NCBI GenBank assembly: GCA_029210175.1
Contig: JARGPL010000019.1
Location: forward strand, 1-64,000
From: Minwuia sp.
GTDB taxonomy: Bacteria > Pseudomonadota > Alphaproteobacteria > Minwuiales > Minwuiaceae
DNA length: 64,000 bases
Direction: 5' to 3'
Shown: positions 31,893 to 39,311 of the stretch, in pieces
Position numbering within the stretch: the stretch's first letter is position 1
How the letters are laid out: the number at the start of each line of letters is the position of its first letter
Made by a program: the position numbers and the translations under genes
Notes under the pieces: model-generated
Database searches by the model: none
What the model saw: the letters and a program-made list of their open reading frames with translations, nothing else
What the model was told of the DNA's origin: nothing

Positions 31893-33308
31893 TCACGCAG
31901 CCTTTCGAAACAGCTCGCCCGGCACTGGCGCCCGGAAGCTTTCCGTCGTGTAGCGCCAGATGCGGATATCATCGGACCAGTGCTCTTTCGGCAGCCCGGC
32001 CTTGACCTTCAGTCCGTTCAGGAACGCGTCCGCCGTCGGCAATCCTTCCCAGACCTTCGGCAGGAAGGTCCCGCGCTTGTCACCGGACTGCAGGATCAGT
32101 CCGTCGCGGCCTGGTCGCAGCTTCGACTTCAGATCGGATTCCCCGTCGAAGGCCAGTGGTGCCGGGGCGGACAGGACCGATATCTCCAGGTCGGAGTCAC
32201 GGAACTCCGGTACGGTCAATGGCTGGAAGCGCGGATCCTCGAATCCTGCAGAAACGGCATTCCAGGCAATGTCTGTCGCCAGTGGCCGATGCGCCTGCAG
32301 GGACCCGATGCAGCCGCGCAGGCGTCCCTTGCGCTCCACCGTCACGAAGCTGGCGGCAATGGTGCGCAGTTCGTTGGGGAAGGTATCCAGCGAAATTTCC
32401 GGTCGCTTGTTGCGTGCCAGGCGGATGGCGATTGCACGCGCCGCCGTGTTCAGCAGCAGTTGACGGTGCGCATCTGCCAGGCGCGCGGTTTCTGCCGGTT
32501 CCAGCGCCCAGCTGCCATATCCGACAACCCGGTCCTTCGGTCCCGCCGTATCACCGGAATTGCGCACATCCAGTTCGGTCACGCGATAGCCCAGGCGGGA
32601 CACGCATTGCAGCAGACCATTCACCGGTCGGCTGCCGCATGCTTCCTTCGGGCCAAAGCTGCCTGCGGCCATGCGTTCGATCCGCGCCACCGTCTGGCTG
32701 TCGACCCGCCGGGCGGTTTCATAGTCGTGGTAGTGGGAAAGATCGGTGGAAACGATGATCAGCGTCTCCGCTCCGCCCCAAAGCGAGGTCAGAAGGGCCG
32801 CCACCTGATCAGGTGTGGCATCCCCCACAACGATCGGCACCAGACGGAACTGCGGCCCCAGAACCCGCTGCAGGAACGGCAGGTGCACTTCCAGACTGTG
32901 TTCCTCGGCATGGGCATCGTCGCGCACGGCACAACCAGGCTGTCTGGCAAGCGCGTCGATGACAGCGCGATCCAGATGCACGGGCCCGAGCGGCGTCTCG
33001 AATGCATCGACCGATGGCAAGGCAAAGCCGCGGAACGCCACCCGATGCGCCGGGCCCAGCAGGATGACACGGCGAATGCTGTCCATCGCCGGTTGCAGGC
33101 GCTGATAGGCGCTGGCGGCGACTGCGCCGGAATAGACATAGCCTGCGTGCGGGGCGATCAGGGCCTTCGGCGCTGGCAACGGCCCGGCTGCGCGCCTGAC
33201 TGCTGCCGCCAACAGGTCATCCACGCCACGGGCGAGATCCGACGCGTCGCCGGGATAGAACCGTCCGGCGACGGCGGCTGGGCGACTGCTGGGCGCGCCC
33301 GAGGTCAA
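31893..33308 (-). CDS. Fused MEMO (AmmB) - AMMECR1 (AmmA) protein
   Basis: This 471-residue fusion has an N-terminal MEMO1-like domain at about 10-280 (VAGRFYPGDASDLARGVDDL, LIAPHAGYVYSGAVAASAY, LIIVSTDLSHYHDYETA), a dioxygenase-like fold. The C-terminal AMMECR1 domain at about 285-465 carries RLRGCIGSLQAHRPLATDI. In the AmmeMemoRadiSam system these two partner a radical SAM protein; no radical SAM gene is seen in this window. Family roles remain undefined in bacteria. Its start overlaps the stop of the upstream EthD gene by four bases, so the pair is co-translated. Confidence 0.93.
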   Translation of the reverse strand: MTSGAPSSRPAAVAGRFYPGDASDLARGVDDLLAAAVRRAAGPLPAPKALIAPHAGYVYSGAVAASAYQRLQPAMDSIRRVILLGPAHRVAFRGFALPSVDAFETPLGPVHLDRAVIDALARQPGCAVRDDAHAEEHSLEVHLPFLQRVLGPQFRLVPIVVGDATPDQVAALLTSLWGGAETLIIVSTDLSHYHDYETARRVDSQTVARIERMAAGSFGPKEACGSRPVNGLLQCVSRLGYRVTELDVRNSGDTAGPKDRVVGYGSWALEPAETARLADAHRQLLLNTAARAIAIRLARNKRPEISLDTFPNELRTIAASFVTVERKGRLRGCIGSLQAHRPLATDIAWNAVSAGFEDPRFQPLTVPEFRDSDLEISVLSAPAPLAFDGESDLKSKLRPGRDGLILQSGDKRGTFLPKVWEGLPTADAFLNGLKVKAGLPKEHWSDDIRIWRYTTESFRAPVPGELFRKAA

Positions 33309-33688
33309 TTCTGGTGTTCCGCGCCGACGATCACGTGCTCCTGCCCGAACCAGAGCGGGGAATTCGGCAGGTCGATGAACTTCGCCTCGTCCTCCAGCAG
33401 GATCCGGCCCGCTTCACGTGATGCTGGATCAGCGGCCGATGCCTCCAGATCCTCCAGCGATCTCCACCAGAGTTCCGCAACACCATCATAAGGTTCCGGT
33501 GCTTTCCTGACCCTTTGCATCGGCGTGCTCAGGATCGTCTGAATCCCATGAACCTGCACATAGCGGACCATGCGCAATGCGGGTTGATGCGCCCGTACCA
33601 GCGGCGCGTGCTGGTTCAGCCAGTAGTCGTGGAATTCGGCCAGGCTGAGTTCGGGCCGCCGCCTCAGGCAGAACGTGATCTTGTACAT
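33305..33688 (-). CDS. EthD domain protein
   Basis: The start is ATG 33688 with GGAGG nine bases upstream on the minus strand; a much longer frame exists but its N-terminal part antisenses the DUF3237 genes and is not real. The 127-residue product has the EthD dimeric alpha-beta barrel pattern: MYKITFCLRRRPELSLAEFH then DYWLNQHAPLVRAHQPALRM. Family members are accessory proteins in ether, polyketide or aromatic breakdown without a settled reaction. It is translationally coupled to the MEMO-AMMECR1 gene and divergent from the DUF3237 operon. Confidence 0.88.
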   Translation of the reverse strand: MYKITFCLRRRPELSLAEFHDYWLNQHAPLVRAHQPALRMVRYVQVHGIQTILSTPMQRVRKAPEPYDGVAELWWRSLEDLEASAADPASREAGRILLEDEAKFIDLPNSPLWFGQEHVIVGAEHQN

Positions 33689-33802
33689 GGTCGTGCTTCC
33701 TCCCTGCATCCGACACCAGGCCACTATCTGATACCGGACCTGTATCCGACACAATGTCCCCCCTATAGTGAACCAGATTTTGGGGCAGAGGGGGGGAACA
33801 GC

Positions 33803-34264
33803 ATGCAACAGGTTCGGACGGAATTCCTGCTGAAGGCACAGTTCGACGTGCCCGAGATTACCGATGTCGGCAAGACACCAACCGGCAACCGTCGGATCGC
33901 CAGAGTCACCGGTGGCCACTTCGAAGGACCGAAGCTGAAAGGCACCGCCCTGCCCGGTCCCGGTGGTGACTGGCTCAACTTCACCCCCGATGGTGCAACC
34001 CGGCTGGATGTGCGGGTGACGCTGAAAACCGACGACGATGCCCTGATCTACATGACCTATGCCGGGGTCCGGCACGGATCGCCGGAAGTCATGGCGCGGC
34101 TGGCTGCGGGGGAAGAAGTCGACCCGTCCGAGCTCTATTTCAGGATTGCGCCCCGGTTCGAGACAGGCGCAGATCGCTATGACTGGCTGAACCGGATCGT
34201 CTGCGTCGGAACCGGGCATCGCCTGCCCACCGGCCCGGTCTACACCATCTACCAGATCCTTTGA
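33803..34264 (+). CDS. DUF3237 family protein, copy 1
   Basis: The start is ATG 33803 (MQQVRTEF), preceded by GAGGGGGGGAACAGC. The 153-residue protein shows the DUF3237 run GPGGDWLNFTPDGATRLDVR, VTLKTDDDALIYMTYAGVRH and FETGADRYDWLNRIVCVGTG. The fold is a small beta barrel with no proven activity. It is followed 12 bases later by a clear paralog with the same length and the same MQQ start, pointing to tandem duplication. The two sit at the head of an operon with an Ldh2-type dehydrogenase and an HpcH aldolase. Confidence 0.9.
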   Translation: MQQVRTEFLLKAQFDVPEITDVGKTPTGNRRIARVTGGHFEGPKLKGTALPGPGGDWLNFTPDGATRLDVRVTLKTDDDALIYMTYAGVRHGSPEVMARLAAGEEVDPSELYFRIAPRFETGADRYDWLNRIVCVGTGHRLPTGPVYTIYQIL

Positions 34265-34276
34265 GGGGGCGTGACA

Positions 34277-34738
34277 ATGCAGCAGATCAGCTTTGAACAT
34301 CTCTTCGACATCGATATCGCCATCGGTGCCCGGCACGTCATTGGTCGCGGTCCCTTTGGCAATCGTGTGATCGCGGAGGTCACGGAAGGCATTGTGACCG
34401 GGCCGCGCATCAAGGGCGAGGTGATGCCAGGTACCGGCGGGGACTGGGTTCTGATCGGGCAGGACGGCACGTTCTTTCTGGATGTGCGGCTGACCATCAA
34501 GACCGATGACGGCGCATTCGTCTACATGACCTACCACGGCGTCCGGCACGGTTCCCCCGATGTCCTCGCGCGGCTGGACCGTGGCGAGGCCGTGGATCCG
34601 TCAGAGTACTACTTCCGCACCGCGCCCATGTTCGAAACCGGCGATGAACGCTATGCCTGGATGAACCGCATCGTTGCGGTCGGTCTGGGTGACCGTTCAC
34701 CGCGCGGGCCCAGATACAGCGTACATCAGGTCCTTTGA
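34277..34738 (+). CDS. DUF3237 family protein, copy 2
   Basis: The start is chosen at ATG 34277 (MQQISFEH) rather than the in-frame GTG at 34271, because it gives the same 153-residue length and MQQ start as its paralog and a better spaced GAGGGGG. Conserved segments are GTGGDWVLIGQDGTFFLDVR, KTDDGAFVYMTYHGVRHGSP and FETGDERYAWMNRIVAVGLG. Identity with copy 1 is obvious by eye through the second half but low at the N-terminus. It may form a heterodimer with copy 1 (inference). The Ldh2-type gene starts four bases after its stop. Confidence 0.9.
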   Translation: MQQISFEHLFDIDIAIGARHVIGRGPFGNRVIAEVTEGIVTGPRIKGEVMPGTGGDWVLIGQDGTFFLDVRLTIKTDDGAFVYMTYHGVRHGSPDVLARLDRGEAVDPSEYYFRTAPMFETGDERYAWMNRIVAVGLGDRSPRGPRYSVHQVL

Positions 34739-34742
34739 GGCC

Positions 34743-35783
34743 ATGACCGCCCGGCATGATGTGCGTCGCCTGACGCGGTTTGTCGCCAGCCTGTTCGAGA
34801 AGTCGGGCATGGCACCGGATCGGGCGCGTACCGTGGCTTCGCTGCTGATCGACGCCGACATGATGGGCCACGACACCCACGGTCTGAACCTGGCGCCGCA
34901 GTACCTTGCCGCCCTGGCAGCGGGCGAGATGCCTGCAACCGGTGAACCGAAGCACCTGTCCGATACGGGACCAGTCGTGCTGTGGGATGGCCGGTACATG
35001 TCCGGGGTCTGGCTGGTCGATGCCGCGATGGACATGGCGCTGGCGCGCGCGCGGGAATTCGGCCTTTGTGCGGTCGGTATCCGCCGGTCGGGCCATATCG
35101 CCTGCCTGCAGAGCTTTCTGACCAAGGCGACCGACCAGGGGTTTCTGGTCCTGCTGCTGAGTTCCGACCCGGCGGCGAGGGGTGTGGCCCCGCCGGGCGC
35201 GACGGAAGCTGTCTACACACCGAACCCGATCGCCGTGGGCATTCCCACCGAGAAGGACCCTGTTCTGATCGACATCTCCTGTTCCATCACCACCATGGGG
35301 ATGGTCGGGCGCAAGAAGTCAGAGGCAGAGCGATTGCCCGGCGCCTGGCTGGTCGATGCCGACGGAAAGCCGACCGATGACCCGGCGGAGGGCGTTGCCC
35401 TGTTGCCGCTTGGCGGCATCGACAGTGGACACAAGGGTTTTGCACTTGGCCTGATGGTGGAGGCCATGACATCGGCCCTTGGTGGCTTCGGGCGCAAGGA
35501 CGGACCGGAACAGCACGGGGCGTCCGTTACCCTGCTGCTCCTTGACCCCGACGCTTTCGGAGGGCGCGAGGCGTTTGTCGCGGAAACAAGCTTCCTGGCA
35601 GCGGCATGCAGGGCGGCAAACGTGCCGGCGGGTGCTGCACAGGTGCGTATCCCCGGCGCCAGAGGCCTGGCCGCGCGCAGGGACGCGATAGCCAACGGCC
35701 TGACGCTGTATCCCGGCATCATGGAACGACTTGAGGAATGGGCAACGCGACTGGGCGTGAGCACGCCCAGGCCACTGGACTGA
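34743..35783 (+). CDS. Malate/L-lactate dehydrogenase (Ldh2) family oxidoreductase
   Basis: The start is ATG 34743 (MTARHDVRRL), just past the DUF3237 stop, with TTGAGG overlapping that stop. The 346-residue NAD(P)-dependent enzyme belongs to the Ldh2/YlbC/DlgD family: MMGHDTHGLNLAPQYLAAL holds the conserved His, and TPNPIAVGIPTEKDPVLIDI and GHKGFALGLMVEAMT also match. Family substrates include sulfolactate, ureidoglycolate, diketogulonate and malate. With an aldolase next door it probably acts on a 2-hydroxy/2-oxo acid intermediate. Substrate cannot be fixed from sequence. Confidence 0.92.
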   Translation: MTARHDVRRLTRFVASLFEKSGMAPDRARTVASLLIDADMMGHDTHGLNLAPQYLAALAAGEMPATGEPKHLSDTGPVVLWDGRYMSGVWLVDAAMDMALARAREFGLCAVGIRRSGHIACLQSFLTKATDQGFLVLLLSSDPAARGVAPPGATEAVYTPNPIAVGIPTEKDPVLIDISCSITTMGMVGRKKSEAERLPGAWLVDADGKPTDDPAEGVALLPLGGIDSGHKGFALGLMVEAMTSALGGFGRKDGPEQHGASVTLLLLDPDAFGGREAFVAETSFLAAACRAANVPAGAAQVRIPGARGLAARRDAIANGLTLYPGIMERLEEWATRLGVSTPRPLD

Positions 35784-35805
35784 CAAACACTTACTGGAGG
35801 GTGGA

Positions 35806-36564
35806 ATGCGCACGAACAAGGTTCGCGATATCTGGAATGCCGGCGGCAATGTGGTCAACGGCTGGGTGGCTTCGGCCAGTTCCTACACCGCTGAGATCAT
35901 GGCGGCACAGGGGTTCGATTCCGTCGGTGTCGACTTGCAGCACGGGATGATCGACTTCAATCAGGCCGTGGCGATGCTGCAGGCGATCTCGGTGCAGGAG
36001 GCAACGCCGCTGGCACGGATTCCCTGGAACGATCCGACATGGATCATGAAGACGCTGGACGCGGGTGCCCTGGGCCTTGTCTGCCCCATGGTGAACACGG
36101 CGGAAGAAGCGGCACAGTTCGTTGGTGCCAGCCATTATCCGCCCCTCGGGTTCCGCTCTTTCGCCAATGTCCGCGGCCCCCTCTATGCCGGGGCTGACTA
36201 TCGGGCCCGGTCACGGGAACTGGTCGTGACGCTGGCCATGATCGAAACCAAGACAGCGCTGGATAACATCGAGGAGATCGTGCAGGTCGAGGGCCTGGAC
36301 GCGGTCTACATCGGCCCTTCCGATCTGGCCATCGGGCTTGGTCACGAACCGGTCGGTGACCCGACAGAGCCGGAAGTCCTTGAGGCGATTGCCCACATCC
36401 GGCGCGTGGCGGAGGCTGCGGGGGTCATGCCGACCATCCATACGGCGGGTGGCGATCACGCCAAACGCTGCTTTGGTGAAGGCTTTCGTCTCTGCACGCT
36501 GGCCAATGAACTGCGTTTCATCATGGATGGCGCTCAGCTGCAGATCAGCAAGGCCCGTGCCTGA
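35806..36564 (+). CDS. HpcH/HpaI-type class II aldolase
   Basis: This is a 252-residue TIM-barrel aldolase. Visible family motifs are GFDSVGVDLQHGMIDFNQA (with the metal-side Asp and catalytic His), ARIPWNDPTWIMKTLDAGAL, VTLAMIETKTALDNIEEI (metal-binding Glu) and AVYIGPSDLAIGLG (metal-binding Asp region). Such enzymes split 4-hydroxy-2-oxo acids into pyruvate or oxaloacetate and an aldehyde. It follows the Ldh2-type gene by 22 bases with TGGAGGGTGGA as ribosome site, closing the DUF3237-DUF3237-dehydrogenase-aldolase operon. The operon looks catabolic for a hydroxy/oxo acid. Confidence 0.93.
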   Translation: MRTNKVRDIWNAGGNVVNGWVASASSYTAEIMAAQGFDSVGVDLQHGMIDFNQAVAMLQAISVQEATPLARIPWNDPTWIMKTLDAGALGLVCPMVNTAEEAAQFVGASHYPPLGFRSFANVRGPLYAGADYRARSRELVVTLAMIETKTALDNIEEIVQVEGLDAVYIGPSDLAIGLGHEPVGDPTEPEVLEAIAHIRRVAEAAGVMPTIHTAGGDHAKRCFGEGFRLCTLANELRFIMDGAQLQISKARA

Positions 36565-36600
36565 ACGGACTGACAGTTGAGGCAATCGACGCTGGCCGGA

Positions 36601-37521
36601 TCAGAAGATCGATAATCCGGTCAGCGTCGTGAACTTCTCCAGCGCGATGCTGCCGACCAGCGAATTGCCTTGCGGGCTCAACCCCGGTGACCAGACCGCG
36701 ACGGACAGTTGTTGCGGCGCAATGGCGATGATGCCGCCGCCGACGCCGCTCTTTCCCGGCAGCCCGACATGGAAGGCGAAATCCCCCGAGGCGTCATAGT
36801 GACCGCACGTCATCATGACCGCGTTGATGCGACGTGCCCTGCGTTCCGGGACAACCTGGCGGCCTGACACGGGATCGACCCCGCGATTGGCAAGATAGAG
36901 CATCGCCCGCGACAGCCCCTTGCAGGACATTTCCAGCGCGCACTGATGGAAATAGACGTGCAGAACGTCTTCCGGCGGGTTCTGCAGGTTCCCGAAACTG
37001 CGAATGAAATTGGCCAGGGCCGCATTGCGGAAACCTGTTTCGCGCTCCGACGCGGCAACGCGGCCATCGATCCGCACCGGTTCGCCATCTGCCATTTCAG
37101 TGGCGAATTCCAGGATTGCCGCCACAGCGCCGTCGCGACCATGGCGGCTGATCAGAACATCGGTGGAGATCAGGGCACCGGCGTTGATCAGCGGATTGCG
37201 GGGGATACCGTTTTCATGCTCCAGCTGCACCAGCGAGTTGAAGGGATCACCTGATGGCTCCCGCCCCGACCGGGCCCAGAACGCATCCCCCAATATTTCG
37301 AGCGCCAGAGTCAGGCTCATGACCTTGGTGACACTCTGCAGGGAAAAGGGCTGTTCGGCCTGGCCTACGGTGAAACACGCCCCGTCCACAGTGACCACGG
37401 ACATGCCGAAGCCGTCAGGATCCACCTCTGCCAACGCAGGGATATAGTTGGCGACCCTGCCGGAGCCGCGTTCGGGCTCCACGGCTTCGGCCACCTGTTT
37501 CAGTACGGCTGCGTAGTCCAT
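36601..37521 (-). CDS. glsA: Glutaminase A
   Basis: The start is ATG 37521 (MDYAAVLKQVAE), with GGGGACGGG just upstream; the longer frame adds 13 residues lacking family match. The 306-residue serine-dependent glutaminase converts L-glutamine to glutamate and ammonia. It has the beta-lactamase-like Ser63-x-x-Lys66 in LQSVTKVMS, plus NPLINAGALIS and GLPGKSGVGGGIIAI. Length matches E. coli YbaS/YneH. It lies 60 bases after the degenerate receiver gene in the same direction; the gap carries an inverted repeat (37534-37540/37553-37559) just upstream of the ribosome site. Confidence 0.96.
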   Translation of the reverse strand: MDYAAVLKQVAEAVEPERGSGRVANYIPALAEVDPDGFGMSVVTVDGACFTVGQAEQPFSLQSVTKVMSLTLALEILGDAFWARSGREPSGDPFNSLVQLEHENGIPRNPLINAGALISTDVLISRHGRDGAVAAILEFATEMADGEPVRIDGRVAASERETGFRNAALANFIRSFGNLQNPPEDVLHVYFHQCALEMSCKGLSRAMLYLANRGVDPVSGRQVVPERRARRINAVMMTCGHYDASGDFAFHVGLPGKSGVGGGIIAIAPQQLSVAVWSPGLSPQGNSLVGSIALEKFTTLTGLSIF

Positions 37522-37581
37522 GTTCCCGTCCCCTGCTTGCACTTTTTTTCCAGCAAGCACATGGGACCGCGAAAGTCAGCT

Positions 37582-38124
37582 TCATTCGGCAGCATCCATC
37601 TCGTCATCGTCATTGAATTCGAATTCGGAAGAACGGCGTTCCATTCCACCAGGCGCACCGGTGTTGCGGAACCGGCGGCATGGTCCGGCGAAATCATCCT
37701 GATCCACGAAAGGGCGCGGATGCATCGCGATCCACGAAAGTCGATCATAGAGACCACCCGGGGACAATGGCAGGGTCAGCACCATGTTGCTGCCTGCATC
37801 CCGGCATTTGGTCACGGTCCCGATCGATGTATGGCCAAGGGTCATGAGGATGGGGATGTGGCGGGCCGGATTGCGACGATCGGAACGGATAGCCTTGACC
37901 AGTTTTGCGCCCTGTTTTCCGTCGATGTCAAAGTTGACGATCAGAAGGTCGACCATGCCACGCTGGATGATCTTCGAAGCCTGCGCCACATCCTGGGCAT
38001 TGACCACCGGGTCCGCGCCAAAGGATTTCAGGATCGACCGCGTGATCCGGAATGCAGGCTCACACGAATCCGCGACAAGAACCGAAATGTTCTTGAGATT
38101 GATTTCACCCGCCGTACCACTCAT
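37582..38124 (-). CDS. Degenerate receiver-domain protein (pseudo-receiver) with RPFV/GPCRR tail
   Basis: This is a 180-residue CheY-like protein that aligns without gaps to the paralog two genes upstream (38669-39247). Key positions are Asp19, Ser20, Asn64, Thr95 and Leu118. The usual second acidic residue, the phospho-acceptor Asp and the conserved Lys are therefore replaced by Ser, Asn and Leu, and phosphorylation at the normal site is not expected. A C-terminal tail shared with the paralog follows (HPRPFVDQDDFAGPCRRF, then an acidic end). It is the third gene of a signalling operon, 35 bases after the Hpt-like gene. The likely role is phosphorylation-independent binding (inference). Confidence 0.85.
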   Translation of the reverse strand: MSGTAGEINLKNISVLVADSCEPAFRITRSILKSFGADPVVNAQDVAQASKIIQRGMVDLLIVNFDIDGKQGAKLVKAIRSDRRNPARHIPILMTLGHTSIGTVTKCRDAGSNMVLTLPLSPGGLYDRLSWIAMHPRPFVDQDDFAGPCRRFRNTGAPGGMERRSSEFEFNDDDEMDAAE

Positions 38125-38159
38125 CTCGTTCGTCCTCTAATGCCTGTCGGCGTGTGCGC

Positions 38160-38663
38160 CTATGCGGCGCTTCCGGTTGGTTCCGGATAATGGTCCACGA
38201 GTTGCCGCAAGGCATCCATCAGCGGCGTCAGATCACCACTTCCATCACGCTTGAAATCAGGCGTACTGACCAGGCGCAGCGCCTTCAGATGCGTCTGCAT
38301 CGCATGCGGATCGTTCCGCCTGGCCTCAGTGAGGCGGTGCATCAGTTCGCAGAAGCTGTCTGCAACATGGGTGACAGCGTCATATTCGAATGTTGCACCA
38401 AGATTGCGTATCTGGTTGGCAAGATCGTAGGCCTTTTCGCCATTGGGATTCGGAAATGCTTCGTGCCCGGCGGACGCGTCCACCGCTGCCCACAGTTCAC
38501 GCAAGAGACCGTCAGTCCACTCAAGATACTCCGGCTCGAGTTCGGTCACCGCGGACTGACCAGCAAGAATGGCGTCATTCCGTGACATCGCCGGCTTCTG
38601 CTTGGCCATCTGCGAGAAACGTGTTGGCACGATCCTAGCCGTGTTTGTCTTGTTGTCAGGCAT
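38160..38663 (-). CDS. Hpt-like helical protein lacking the phospho-acceptor His (tentative)
   Basis: This is a 167-residue, mostly helical protein without membrane segments. The stretch YDLANQIRNLGATFEYDAVT followed by HVADSFCELMHRL resembles the Hpt helix pair (LAHxLKGxAxxxGxxxL), but Asn83 replaces the active His, Arg86 the Lys and Asn87 the Gly. I base the family call on this pattern and on its place between two receivers; it is not certain. In-frame ATGs at 38609 and 38588 are alternative starts. It begins five bases after the upstream receiver gene. If the call is right it cannot carry a phosphoryl group on His. Confidence 0.6.
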   Translation of the reverse strand: MPDNKTNTARIVPTRFSQMAKQKPAMSRNDAILAGQSAVTELEPEYLEWTDGLLRELWAAVDASAGHEAFPNPNGEKAYDLANQIRNLGATFEYDAVTHVADSFCELMHRLTEARRNDPHAMQTHLKALRLVSTPDFKRDGSGDLTPLMDALRQLVDHYPEPTGSAA

Positions 38664-38668
38664 GATGT

Positions 38669-39247
38669 CTACAACCTTGATACTGGTACTTGGCGAAACT
38701 CTTTCGGATAGGCCTGCACACTGGCCGACGCACTGGCCGCTGCAACTTCTCTCATTCGTCTTTCAATGTGATTTGGCGCGCCATCAGCCTTGAAGCGCCG
38801 ACACGGACCCGCATAGACCTCATGGTCCACGAATGGACGCGGCCGATGGGCAATGACAGCCAGCCGTTCGTAGAGCGCCTTAACGGAAACCGGCTTTATC
38901 ATCACAAGATTGGCCCCGCTGTCCCGACAGCGTCCGACATCGCGTGCGGTCAGATGTCCGCAGGTGATCAGCACGGGTATGTAGCGGGATGGGTGGCTGA
39001 CCGCGCGCCGCAGATCGCGGATGAACTCAGGCCCCTGCCCGTTGCCTAGGAAGTAATCGCATATCAGCACATCGATGCCACCAAACAGCAGCCGGTCCTG
39101 AGCAGCCTGCAGACTGGCGGCATGGTGGATGTATATCGCACCAAACCCCTGCAGGATTGACTGCATCACCCGTCGACCGCCTTCATTCTCGTCCGCGACG
39201 AGGAAGTTGACCTGGGCCAGATTGATTTGCCAGTCCGCGCGCGCCAT
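38669..39247 (-). CDS. CheY-like receiver protein with RPFV/GPCRR C-terminal tail
   Basis: This is a 192-residue receiver protein with intact chemistry: Asp19/Glu20, acceptor Asp64 in LICDYFLGNGQG, Thr95 in LITCGH and Lys118 in MIKPVS. The tail HRPRPFVDHEVYAGPCRRFK is shared with the degenerate paralog downstream and is not a known DNA-binding output. It is the first gene of the receiver/Hpt-like/pseudo-receiver operon. A CtrA-like box (39297-39311) nearly identical to that of fliF lies about 55 bases upstream of its start. A role in motility or cell-cycle signalling is inferred from that. Confidence 0.88.
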   Translation of the reverse strand: MARADWQINLAQVNFLVADENEGGRRVMQSILQGFGAIYIHHAASLQAAQDRLLFGGIDVLICDYFLGNGQGPEFIRDLRRAVSHPSRYIPVLITCGHLTARDVGRCRDSGANLVMIKPVSVKALYERLAVIAHRPRPFVDHEVYAGPCRRFKADGAPNHIERRMREVAAASASASVQAYPKEFRQVPVSRL

Positions 39248-39296
39248 CGCCTGCCATTCCGGGTTTGAACCAGAATTGACAATAGAGTGCGATGCG

Positions 39297-39311
39297 TAAA
39301 GTGATGGTTAA
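39297..39311 (-). promoter_or_regulatory. CtrA-like box upstream of the receiver operon
   Basis: On the minus strand the sequence is TTAACCATCACTTTACG: TTAA, seven bases, TTTA, with one mismatch to TTAA-N7-TTAA. It contains the TTAACCAT octamer typical of alphaproteobacterial CtrA sites and nearly matches the fliF box at 50193-50207. It overlaps the livM stop codon. Confidence 0.6.

Noticed and set aside
31887-33491. 534-residue open frame on the plus strand
   Set aside because: Antisense to the MEMO-AMMECR1 gene, whose motifs on the minus strand are unmistakable.
33689-34549. N-terminal extension of the EthD gene to 414 residues
   Set aside because: The extension is antisense to both DUF3237 genes; the EthD fold begins at MYKITF with its own ribosome site.
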